Assembly (NCBI GenBank): GCA_022842255.1
Contig: JALHPW010000212.1
Span: 1-7,972 of the forward strand
Direction of reading: 5' to 3'
Length of the DNA stretch: 7,972 bases
From: Saprospiraceae bacterium
GTDB taxonomy: Bacteria; Bacteroidota; Bacteroidia; Chitinophagales; Saprospiraceae
Positions within the stretch are counted from its first letter, which is position 1. Every line of letters begins with the position of its first letter. This document shows, piece after piece, positions 1 to 5,790 of this stretch. Under the pieces are notes generated by a model. That model was not told where the DNA came from. It saw nothing but the letters and a program-made list of their open reading frames with translations, and made no database searches. Both the position numbers and the translations under genes were made by a program.

Positions 1-13
1 GCTCTTCCGATCT
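1..13. other. Residual Illumina adapter sequence at the contig end
   Basis: The first 13 bases, GCTCTTCCGATCT, are identical to the 3' end of the standard Illumina TruSeq/paired-end adapter. Genuine genomic sequence therefore most likely begins at base 14. The match is exact and sits at the very edge of the window, which is where untrimmed adapter is expected. Any reading frame running through these bases is artificial. Confidence 0.93.
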
Positions 14-22
14 ATTCAGACC

Positions 23-1375
23 GTGGACAAAATACTCATCATCGACGACGAAGAAAAACTCCGCTCCTTGTTGGCGCGTATCGTCGGACTGGAAGGTTTT
101 GAGGTGCTTCAAGCAGGGGATTGCAAAACCGGGCTGAAAAAACTCGAGCAACACCCAGATGTTCTGGTGGTGCTTTGCGACGTGAAACTGCCCGATGGCA
201 ATGGCGTGGAGCTCGCAGGGCAAATCAAAACTGCCCACCCTTGGGTAGAGGTAATCTTGTTGACGGCTTACGGAAACATCCCCGATGGGGTGCAGGCCAT
301 CAAAAATGGGGCTTTCGACTACATTACCAAGGGTGACGACAACAACAAAATCCTGCCCTTGCTACACCGCGCGGTTGAAAAAGTGACCCTGGCACAACGT
401 GTCAGACAACTGGAAAAACAACTGGGGGAGCGTCATTCTTTCGACCGCATAATCGGCAAGTCCAAAAGTATCCAAGCTGCCATCGAACTTGCCCGTAAGG
501 TGGCGCCAACCGATACCACCGTGTTACTCACCGGCGAAACCGGTACAGGGAAAGAAGTGTTCGCGCAGGCCATCCATCAAGAAAGTCAGCGGAAAAACCG
601 GCCGTTTGTGGCCATTAACTGCTCAGCGTTCAGCCACGATCTACTGGAAAGCGAGATGTTTGGGCACAAGGCTGGGGCCTTCACAGGTGCAGTTAAAGAC
701 AAGAAGGGCTTGTTTTTGGAAGCCCATGGAGGCACGATGTTTTTGGATGAAATCGGGGAAATGCCTGCCAATTTGCAAGCAAAATTGTTGCGGGTCCTGG
801 AATCCGGTGAGTTTCTGAAAGTAGGGGAAAGTACCCCCACCAAGGTCAACGTTCGGCTCATCGCCGCCACGAACCGGGATTTGCCCAAGGAAATCGAACA
901 AGGGCATTTCCGGGCGGATTTGTACTACCGCATTGCCGTCTTTCAAATCAAATTGCCCGCGCTGCAAGAGCGACTGAGCGATATTGAACCCCTGACCCAA
1001 CACTTCGCCGCCCATTTTGCGCAAAAAACCAACCAAAAAATCAAATCCATCGACCCTGAATTCATCGCTGCGCTCAAACAGCACCGTTGGCCAGGCAATA
1101 TTCGAGAACTGAAAAATGTAGTCGAGCGCTGTGTCATCATGATGGACGACGGGCAGCTGCAGCTAGAAACACTTCCGTTTGAACTCCAACAGCTGGCATG
1201 GACCTCAAACGCCGCCGAGCCCCGAACACTTTCGGCTTTTGACTTGGCAAGCGCCGAAAAACTACACATCCTAAAAGTGCTCAACCACACTGGCGGAAAT
1301 AAATCAGAAACCGCCCGATTGCTCAATATTGCGCCGGCTACCCTGTACCGGAAGCTGGCGGAATGGGGCGTTTGA
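23..1375 (+). CDS. Sigma-54-dependent response regulator, NtrC family (probable kdp regulator)
   Basis: A 450-residue two-component transcription activator in the cytoplasm. Once phosphorylated it should bind an enhancer-like site and use ATP to open promoters held by sigma-54 RNA polymerase. Residues 1-120 are a receiver domain with acidic pocket D8/D9, phospho-acceptor D53, T81 and K103. Residues ~143-370 are an AAA+ domain with Walker A GETGTGKE (171-178), the sigma-54 contact loop GAFTGA (218-223), Walker B MFLDE (239-243), RADLYYR arginine-finger region and sensor II WPGNIREL (356-363). The C-terminus (~425-447) is a Fis-type helix-turn-helix. The chosen GTG start puts KILIIDDE at residues 3-10, as usual for receivers, but the frame stays open through 14-22 into the adapter, so an upstream start cannot be excluded. 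Its target is inferred only from its position next to kdp, where a KdpE-type gene is absent. Confidence 0.93.
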   Translation: MDKILIIDDEEKLRSLLARIVGLEGFEVLQAGDCKTGLKKLEQHPDVLVVLCDVKLPDGNGVELAGQIKTAHPWVEVILLTAYGNIPDGVQAIKNGAFDYITKGDDNNKILPLLHRAVEKVTLAQRVRQLEKQLGERHSFDRIIGKSKSIQAAIELARKVAPTDTTVLLTGETGTGKEVFAQAIHQESQRKNRPFVAINCSAFSHDLLESEMFGHKAGAFTGAVKDKKGLFLEAHGGTMFLDEIGEMPANLQAKLLRVLESGEFLKVGESTPTKVNVRLIAATNRDLPKEIEQGHFRADLYYRIAVFQIKLPALQERLSDIEPLTQHFAAHFAQKTNQKIKSIDPEFIAALKQHRWPGNIRELKNVVERCVIMMDDGQLQLETLPFELQQLAWTSNAAEPRTLSAFDLASAEKLHILKVLNHTGGNKSETARLLNIAPATLYRKLAEWGV

Positions 1376-1408
1376 GTCTCTCATTTTTTGCTATAAGTCT
1401 CTCATTTT
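1375..1408 (+). repeat. 13-bp direct repeat, possible enhancer site
   Basis: AGTCTCTCATTTT occurs perfectly at 1375-1387 and again at 1396-1408. The start-to-start distance is 21 bp, two helical turns, so both copies face the same side of the DNA. Copy 1 overlaps the regulator's stop codon and also forms TGAG-TCT-CTCA; copy 2 is followed by GAAA, giving the near-dyad TCTCA-TTT-TGAAA. This is the kind of paired site an NtrC-type activator binds. The repeat is seen directly; the function is inferred. Confidence 0.5.
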
Positions 1409-1454
1409 GAAACACTTTTCAAGATTGGCATACCCTGCCTGAAAAGTGTTTTTT
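1409..1454 (+). terminator. Rho-independent terminator after the regulator gene
   Basis: AACACTTTTC (1411-1420) pairs perfectly with GAAAAGTGTT (1441-1450), extended by one A-T pair and a G-U pair at the base. Inside the loop GGCA (1427-1430) pairs with TGCC (1436-1439). The right arm runs into six T residues (1449-1454). It lies 34 nt after the stop of the regulator, which separates that transcript from the kdp genes and implies that kdp has its own promoter downstream. Confidence 0.78.
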
Positions 1455-1490
1455 GTTTCCAATCCATACATTTTCAAGCAGTTGTAAGGT

Positions 1491-1519
1491 TGGCATGGCG
1501 CATTCATGCCATGTGGCAT
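1491..1519 (+). promoter_or_regulatory. Overlapping TGGCAT dyads upstream of the kdp genes
   Basis: TGGCATG (1491-1497) and CATGCCA (1505-1511) form a perfect 7-bp inverted repeat around a 7-nt centre. The right arm is shared with a second dyad, ATGCCA-TG-TGGCAT (1506-1519). A further TGGCAT lies at 1426-1431 in the terminator loop. Such overlapping dyads can be operators or mRNA hairpins; no function is proven. Confidence 0.35.
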
Positions 1520-1528
1520 TTGCTTTGG
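1514..1528 (+). promoter_or_regulatory. Candidate sigma-54 (-24/-12) promoter for the kdp operon
   Basis: TGGCAT, 5 nt, then TTGG resembles the sigma-54 consensus TGGCAC-N5-TTGC with correct spacing: 5 of 6 and 3 of 4 bases match. The weak point is that the usually invariant GC of the -12 box reads GG. It lies downstream of the terminator and about 60 nt before the first small gene, where a kdp promoter is expected, and an NtrC-type activator gene lies just upstream. No convincing Bacteroidota -33/-7 promoter (TTG and TAnnTTTG) was found in the same gap. Confidence 0.3.
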
Positions 1529-1588
1529 GAAACCTCATGCAAACACTACTGTCATGAGCCATCCAATTTTAAACAAACAGCTCTCACC

Positions 1589-1672
1589 ATGATGACCATT
1601 CTCTTGCTACTGCTCGGTGGCGTGTGCTTCGCGCTCTTCTACAAAACCGTCGACTTCTTTGAAAAAATTTAA
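1589..1672 (+). CDS. 27-residue single-pass membrane peptide upstream of kdpF
   Basis: A short gene starting at ATGATG, preceded by an A-rich leader without Shine-Dalgarno sequence. The peptide has a hydrophobic helix (about residues 4-18, ILLLLLGGVCFALFY) and a polar tail KTVDFFEKI. It ends 12 nt before kdpF, so the two are surely co-transcribed. It is not KdpF itself, as that gene follows intact, and I do not recognise a named family. The frame is open further upstream to 1490, but that part overlaps the dyads and promoter candidate and its translation is not protein-like, so the internal start is preferred. Its position and KdpF-like size suggest a small subunit or modulator of the Kdp complex; this is inference. 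It could also be an upstream leader peptide that couples translation to kdpF. Confidence 0.6.
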   Translation: MMTILLLLLGGVCFALFYKTVDFFEKI

Positions 1673-1684
1673 ACCCATCCTGTG

Positions 1685-1762
1685 ATGATGCTCCTCTTTA
1701 TCATTTCACTACTGGTTTTCGGCTATCTAGTTTATGTACTCGTGAAACCTGAAAAATTCTAG
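1685..1762 (+). CDS. kdpF: KdpF, small subunit of the K+-transporting ATPase
   Basis: A 25-residue hydrophobic peptide that forms one membrane helix and, in E. coli, sits at the KdpA surface and stabilises the KdpFABC complex. The sequence shows the family pattern: a run of aliphatic residues, then GYLVYVLVKPEKF at residues 13-25, comparable to the GYLVYALI...EAF ending of E. coli KdpF (29 residues). It starts with ATGATG, like the peptide just before it, so either Met may be used. It lies 58 nt before kdpA, the standard position. It is easily missed by gene finders because of its length. Confidence 0.9.
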   Translation: MMLLFIISLLVFGYLVYVLVKPEKF

Positions 1763-1820
1763 ATAGACGGGTCGCCCAACCCTAAACCCCAATGCCCCAC
1801 AACCATTCTCAACACAAATC

Positions 1821-3548
1821 ATGAATACTGAAATACTCGGCGTACTCGCCATTTTTCTATTTACCCTGGTTTTAGCCTGGCCACTGGGTCGATATATCGC
1901 CAAGACCTATAGTGGGGAACGTACTTGGACTGACCCTATATTCGGCCCGATCGAGCGGCTCTTCTTCCGCCTTAGTGGCATTGACCCCAAGCAGGAAATG
2001 ACCTGGGTAGAACACCTTAAAGCATTGTTGACCATCAACTTTGTTTGGTTTTTGGCTACTATGTTTGTTCTGATGAACATGGCTTGGCTGCCGTTCAATC
2101 CAGATGGCAATCCGTCTATGAGTCCCGACTTGGCCTTCAATACCAGCATTTCGTTTGTGGTCAACTGCAATTTGCAGCATTACAGCGGCGAATCAGGCCT
2201 GAGCTATCTCGGGCAAATTTGGCTGATGTTTCTGCAATTTGTCAGCGCAGCCACGGGCATGGCAACGGCGGCGGTATTGTTTAATGCACTCAAAACCCGC
2301 ACCCCACTCCCCCTTCAGGGGCCAGGGGAGGGGCCAGGGGTAGGGGGCAACAATTTTTACAACTATTTCCTGAAATCCTGCACCCGCATTTTGTTGCCCC
2401 TGTCCATACTGGTGGCTATCCTGATGATGTTCAACGGCTCACCAATGACCTTCGAGGGAAAGGACACGGTTGTCGGTTTGCAAGGCGACACGGTGCAGGT
2501 CAGTCGAGGCCCGGTAGCGGCTTTTGTGGCCATTAAACACCTTGGGACAAACGGAGGTGGTTTTTTTGGCGCCAACTCGGCGCATCCCTTGGAGAATCCG
2601 AGTTATCTGACGGCTTTGCTTCAGTTGTTTGCCCAACTCATTATTCCAGTAGCCATGGTTTTTGCATTTGGTTTTTATCTGCGCCGACGCAAATTGGCCC
2701 TGATGATATTCGGGGTGATGACCATCGGGTTTTTGATGCTAGCAATCCCGAATATAGTTTTTGAAATGAATGGTAACCCTGCCATTTCAGCCATGGGTGT
2801 GGACCAAAGTTTGGGGGCCATGGAAGGCAAGGAGATCCGATTCGGGGCCGCAATGTCCGCTTATTGGAGCATCTTGACGACCGTGATTTCAACGGGTTCG
2901 GTCAATGCCATGCACGACAGTACCATGCCACTTTCCGGCATGAACCAACTTTTGGGCATGATGGTCAATGGATTTTATGGCGGTTGCGGTGTGGGCATCT
3001 TGAATTTCTTTATTTACCTCATCATTGCTGTATTTATTGCCGGATTGATGGTCGGTCGAACCCCAGAATTCCTGGGCAAAAAAGTGGAGGCCCGAGAAGT
3101 GAAGATTGCCATGATTACAGCACTGCTCAGTCCCTTGCTCATCATGGGCGGCACGGCAATTTCTGCCTGGATGATGGTCCAAGACCCTAGTCTACCTTGG
3201 CTGAACAACCCCGGATTTCACGGTTTTTCCGAAATGCTCTATGAAATGACCTCCGCCAATGCCAACAACGGCTCCGGTTTTGAAGGTTTGGGCGACAACA
3301 ACCCATTTTGGAACATCTCGACGGGTATTCTGCTCCTGCTTGGGCGGTTTGTCCCAATCATTGGCCCCATCGCCATCGGCGGCTTGTTGGCTTCCAAAAA
3401 ATACATCCCGGAAGGTGCAGGCACTCTTAAAACAGACACCGGTACGTTCGGAGTGATGATCTTTTGTGTGATTGCGATCATTACCGCCTTGTCGTATTTC
3501 CCTGCATTGGCACTGGGGCCTATTGCGGAGTATTTTTCTATCGGTTAA
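1821..3548 (+). CDS. kdpA: KdpA, K+-binding and translocating subunit
   Basis: An integral inner-membrane protein of 575 residues (E. coli 557) related to K+ channels of the Trk/Ktr/HKT superfamily. It selects and binds K+, which KdpB then drives inward. The four pore loops are visible: NCNLQHYSGE (115-124), GTNGGGFFGANSAHP (242-256), GSVNAMHDS (359-367) and ANANNGSGF (479-487). The glycine-rich second loop is the clearest selectivity-filter signature. The start fits the family (helix from residue ~4, then WPLGRYIAKTYSGE). No Shine-Dalgarno is present; the leader is A/C-rich, ending CATTCTCAACACAAATC. An odd feature is a Pro/Gly-rich segment at residues ~161-177 in a cytoplasmic loop, absent from the family as I know it and encoded by G/C-rich repeats (see the separate entry). 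The frame is intact, so the protein is probably functional. Confidence 0.98.
   Translation: MNTEILGVLAIFLFTLVLAWPLGRYIAKTYSGERTWTDPIFGPIERLFFRLSGIDPKQEMTWVEHLKALLTINFVWFLATMFVLMNMAWLPFNPDGNPSMSPDLAFNTSISFVVNCNLQHYSGESGLSYLGQIWLMFLQFVSAATGMATAAVLFNALKTRTPLPLQGPGEGPGVGGNNFYNYFLKSCTRILLPLSILVAILMMFNGSPMTFEGKDTVVGLQGDTVQVSRGPVAAFVAIKHLGTNGGGFFGANSAHPLENPSYLTALLQLFAQLIIPVAMVFAFGFYLRRRKLALMIFGVMTIGFLMLAIPNIVFEMNGNPAISAMGVDQSLGAMEGKEIRFGAAMSAYWSILTTVISTGSVNAMHDSTMPLSGMNQLLGMMVNGFYGGCGVGILNFFIYLIIAVFIAGLMVGRTPEFLGKKVEAREVKIAMITALLSPLLIMGGTAISAWMMVQDPSLPWLNNPGFHGFSEMLYEMTSANANNGSGFEGLGDNNPFWNISTGILLLLGRFVPIIGPIAIGGLLASKKYIPEGAGTLKTDTGTFGVMIFCVIAIITALSYFPALALGPIAEYFSIG
2300..2347 (+). repeat. G/C-rich repeat element inserted in frame in kdpA
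   Basis: This stretch contains a perfect tandem 12-mer, AGGGGCCAGGGG, at 2317-2328 and 2329-2340. It is preceded by a C-rich arm (ACCCCACTCCCCC) able to fold on the G-rich arm, with CCCCT-TC-AGGGG at its core. It encodes PLPLQGPGEGPGVG, flanked by ordinary KdpA sequence (FNALK before, NNFYNYFLKS after). Composition and codon use differ sharply from the surrounding gene. It resembles C-rich/G-rich palindromic repeats that are usually intergenic, here captured inside a coding region without breaking the frame. The repeat is seen directly; the origin is inferred. Confidence 0.7.
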
Positions 3549-3562
3549 CCTCATGGATATTT

Positions 3563-3634
3563 TTTACCACATAGAACGCATAGTACACATAGCGTACTCA
3601 AAATCTATGTTTTCTATGTGTACTATGTGGTAAA
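3563..3634 (+). repeat. Long imperfect palindrome between kdpA and kdpB
   Basis: The right arm CTATGTGTACTATGTGGTAAA (3614-3634) is the perfect reverse complement of the left arm at 3563-3574 plus 3584-3592, if the 9 nt AACGCATAG (3575-3583) loops out. The arms thus total 21 bp around a 21-nt centre. CATAG/CTATG occurs repeatedly inside. It fills most of the 108-bp kdpA-kdpB gap. There is no T-tract, so it is not a classical terminator; a dispersed palindromic element or mRNA-stability hairpin is more likely. Confidence 0.75.
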
Positions 3635-3656
3635 TCCATAGTTCAAAACAACAAAC

Positions 3657-5699
3657 ATGAACAATAACACAAAAAAGGGGCTCTTTCAGCCTCAACTCAT
3701 ACGCGATGCACTTTGGCAATCGGTCCTCAAACTCGACCCGCGTCAAATGTTCCGCAACCCAGTGATGTTTACCGTAGAAATTGGTACCGCCATTATGCTG
3801 GTGGTCACCATTCTGTCCATGAGATCAGGCGCAGATGTGGCGACCCTGGGTAATCCAGGGTATAATTTCGTCATATTCATCCTGTTGTTCCTAACTGTAT
3901 TGTTTGCCAATTTCGCGGAAGCATTTGCGGAAGCAAGGGGCAAGGCGCAGGCCGAAAGCTTGCGGAAAACACGGAAGGATACACCCGCCCGACTCTTGTT
4001 GGATGGCGGCACCACCACCACGGTTTCTTCCTCCGACCTTCGTCGGGGCGACCGGTTTGTCTGCGAAGCAGGCGATATTATTCCCACCGATGGTGAAATC
4101 ATTGAAGGGCTGGCAACCATTGACGAAAGTGCCATCACGGGCGAATCTGCCCCGGTAATCAGGGAAGCAGGCGGCGATAAATCCAGTGTCACGGGTGGTA
4201 CAAAAGTGCTTTCCGATCGTATTGTGGCGTCGGTTACCGTCCAGCCTGGTGAAAGCTTTTTGGATAAAATGATTGCCCTGGTGGAAGGCGCCAGTCGGCA
4301 GAAAACACCCAACGAAATCGCTTTGACCATTCTGCTGGCGGGCTTTACGCTGGTGTTTGTCATCGTATGCATCACACTCAAACCGTTTGCCGATTACGCC
4401 AACACCCCGATTTCCATTGCTGCTTATGTGTCTTTGTTTGTATGCCTGATTCCGACCACGATTGGAGGCTTGTTGTCTGCCATTGGCATCGCGGGCATGG
4501 ACAGGGCCTTGAGGGCCAATGTGATCACCAAATCTGGCAAAGCCGTTGAAACGGCTGGGGATATTGACGTGCTATTGCTCGACAAAACCGGCACCATCAC
4601 CATTGGCAACCGCAGGGCTACCAATTTTTATGCTACAGAAGGCACCCACCGCGACGATGTTATTCGCAGCAGTGTATTGAGCTCGCTGGCGGACGAAACA
4701 CCCGAAGGAAAAAGTATTGTGGAATTGGCCAGTCCCGAATTGGTCAAAGAACTGAGTATAGAAGGTGCTACCCTGATAAAATTTACTGCCGAAACCCGTA
4801 CCAGCGGCGTAAATCTGGCGGACGGCACCCGTATTCGCAAAGGAGCGCAAGATACCATCCGACAATTGGTGGAGCGGGCAGGAAATGCATTCCCGGAGGA
4901 TATCGCCAAGGAAATCAAATACATTTCTTCAAACGGTGGAACACCACTCGCGGTAACCGTCAACGAAAAGGTGGTGGGTGCCATTGAACTACAGGACATT
5001 ATCAAACCGGGAATCAGCGAACGTTTTGAGCGCTTGCGAAAAATGGGCATCAAAACCGTGATGGTAACAGGGGATAACCCGCTGACTGCCAAGTTTATAG
5101 CCCAAAAGGCCGGGGTGGACGACTTTATCGCCGAGGCCAAACCCGAGGATAAAATGGAATACATCAAAAAAGAGCAGCAAGAAGGTCGTCTCGTAGCCAT
5201 GATGGGCGATGGAACCAACGATGCCCCTGCACTCGCTCAAGCTGATGTAGGGGTAGCGATGAACTCCGGAACCCAGGCCGCCAAAGAAGCCGGCAACATG
5301 GTGGATCTTGACAACGACCCGACCAAACTGATTGAAGTTGTGGAGATTGGCAAACAATTGCTGATGACCCGGGGAACCCTAACCACCTTTAGCATTGCCA
5401 ACGATGTGGCCAAGTATTTTGCCATCGTTCCGGCACTGTTCATGGCAAGTATCCCTGCCTTGCAGCACCTGAATATCATGCGTTTGTATTCCCCAGAGTC
5501 GGCTATTCTCTCTGCCGTGATTTTTAATGCCTTGATTATCCCGGCCTTGATCCCATTGGCCTTGAAGGGGGTGGAATACAAACCGATTGGCGCTTCGGCC
5601 ATGTTGCGCCGCAACTTGTTTATTTATGGTCTAGGCGGCATCGTAGTGCCGTTTTTAGGGATCAAATTGATTGATTTATTGGTGACGATGTTCTTTTAG
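3657..5699 (+). CDS. kdpB: KdpB, P-type ATPase catalytic subunit
   Basis: A 680-residue P-type (class IA) ATPase of the inner membrane that hydrolyses ATP to power K+ uptake through KdpA. Length is close to the E. coli protein (682). Visible parts in order: membrane helices near 35-55 and 64-86; actuator domain with TGES at 161-164; helices near 216-275; phosphorylation motif DKTGT with D309 as catalytic aspartate; nucleotide-binding KGA; hinge motif GDGTND at 517-522; and the C-terminal helices from about 580. D583 and K586 in IANDVAKYF are the intramembrane pair linked to K+ transport in E. coli, at the same numbers. The serine of TGES corresponds to the E. coli residue whose phosphorylation inhibits the pump. 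Translation starts 108 nt after kdpA at an A-rich leader. No defects are seen. Confidence 0.98.
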   Translation: MNNNTKKGLFQPQLIRDALWQSVLKLDPRQMFRNPVMFTVEIGTAIMLVVTILSMRSGADVATLGNPGYNFVIFILLFLTVLFANFAEAFAEARGKAQAESLRKTRKDTPARLLLDGGTTTTVSSSDLRRGDRFVCEAGDIIPTDGEIIEGLATIDESAITGESAPVIREAGGDKSSVTGGTKVLSDRIVASVTVQPGESFLDKMIALVEGASRQKTPNEIALTILLAGFTLVFVIVCITLKPFADYANTPISIAAYVSLFVCLIPTTIGGLLSAIGIAGMDRALRANVITKSGKAVETAGDIDVLLLDKTGTITIGNRRATNFYATEGTHRDDVIRSSVLSSLADETPEGKSIVELASPELVKELSIEGATLIKFTAETRTSGVNLADGTRIRKGAQDTIRQLVERAGNAFPEDIAKEIKYISSNGGTPLAVTVNEKVVGAIELQDIIKPGISERFERLRKMGIKTVMVTGDNPLTAKFIAQKAGVDDFIAEAKPEDKMEYIKKEQQEGRLVAMMGDGTNDAPALAQADVGVAMNSGTQAAKEAGNMVDLDNDPTKLIEVVEIGKQLLMTRGTLTTFSIANDVAKYFAIVPALFMASIPALQHLNIMRLYSPESAILSAVIFNALIIPALIPLALKGVEYKPIGASAMLRRNLFIYGLGGIVVPFLGIKLIDLLVTMFF

Positions 5700-5701
5700 G
5701 C

Positions 5702-5751
5702 CAAGTGAGGCGGTGACTTCAAGTCACCGCCTCACTTGAAGTCACCGCCTC
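5702..5751 (+). repeat. Perfect 18-bp palindrome plus extra direct copy between kdpB and kdpC
   Basis: CAAGTGAGGCGGTGACTT (5702-5719) and AAGTCACCGCCTCACTTG (5721-5738) are perfect reverse complements around one base. The 13-mer AAGTCACCGCCTC at 5721-5733 recurs at 5739-5751, so the left arm could pair with either copy. It begins 3 nt after the kdpB stop. There is no T-tract, which argues against a simple terminator. It may stabilise the upstream mRNA, modulate kdpC expression, or be a dispersed repeat. Confidence 0.8.
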
Positions 5752-5762
5752 GCTACCCAACC

Positions 5763-5789
5763 CTCAACCCGCTCAACATTCTCAACAAA
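5763..5789 (+). promoter_or_regulatory. SD-less kdpC leader with 9-nt CTCAAC repeats
   Basis: CTCAAC occurs at 5763, 5772 and 5781, exactly 9 nt apart, ending directly before the kdpC ATG. The 11-mer CATTCTCAACA (5777-5787) is identical to one in the kdpA leader (1804-1814), where it also lies just before the ATG. No Shine-Dalgarno sequence is present. A/C-rich unstructured leaders are typical for translation initiation in Bacteroidota. Confidence 0.4.
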
Positions 5790-5790
5790 C

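Noticed and set aside
1426..1440. TTGGCATACCCTGCC as a sigma-54 promoter
   Set aside because: The GG-to-GC spacing is two bases too short, and the sequence forms the inner stem of the terminator hairpin.
1490..1588. N-terminal extension of the 27-residue peptide to a 60-residue protein
   Set aside because: The extra part overlaps the TGGCAT dyads and promoter candidate, starts at a TTG, and its translation is not protein-like, while the internal ATGATG directly precedes a clean membrane helix.
3192..3554. 120-residue minus-strand frame over the end of kdpA
   Set aside because: Shadow of kdpA; low-complexity, basic and cysteine-poor translation with no domain signature.
4628..5218. 196-residue open frame on the minus strand
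   Set aside because: It is wholly antisense to the well-supported kdpB catalytic region; it is a codon-structure shadow with no recognisable domain.
5702..5751. CRISPR-like or terminator interpretation of the kdpB-kdpC repeats
   Set aside because: Only two direct copies with a 5-nt spacer, so it is not a CRISPR array; no T-tract follows the stem and kdpC follows directly, so it is not a simple operon terminator.
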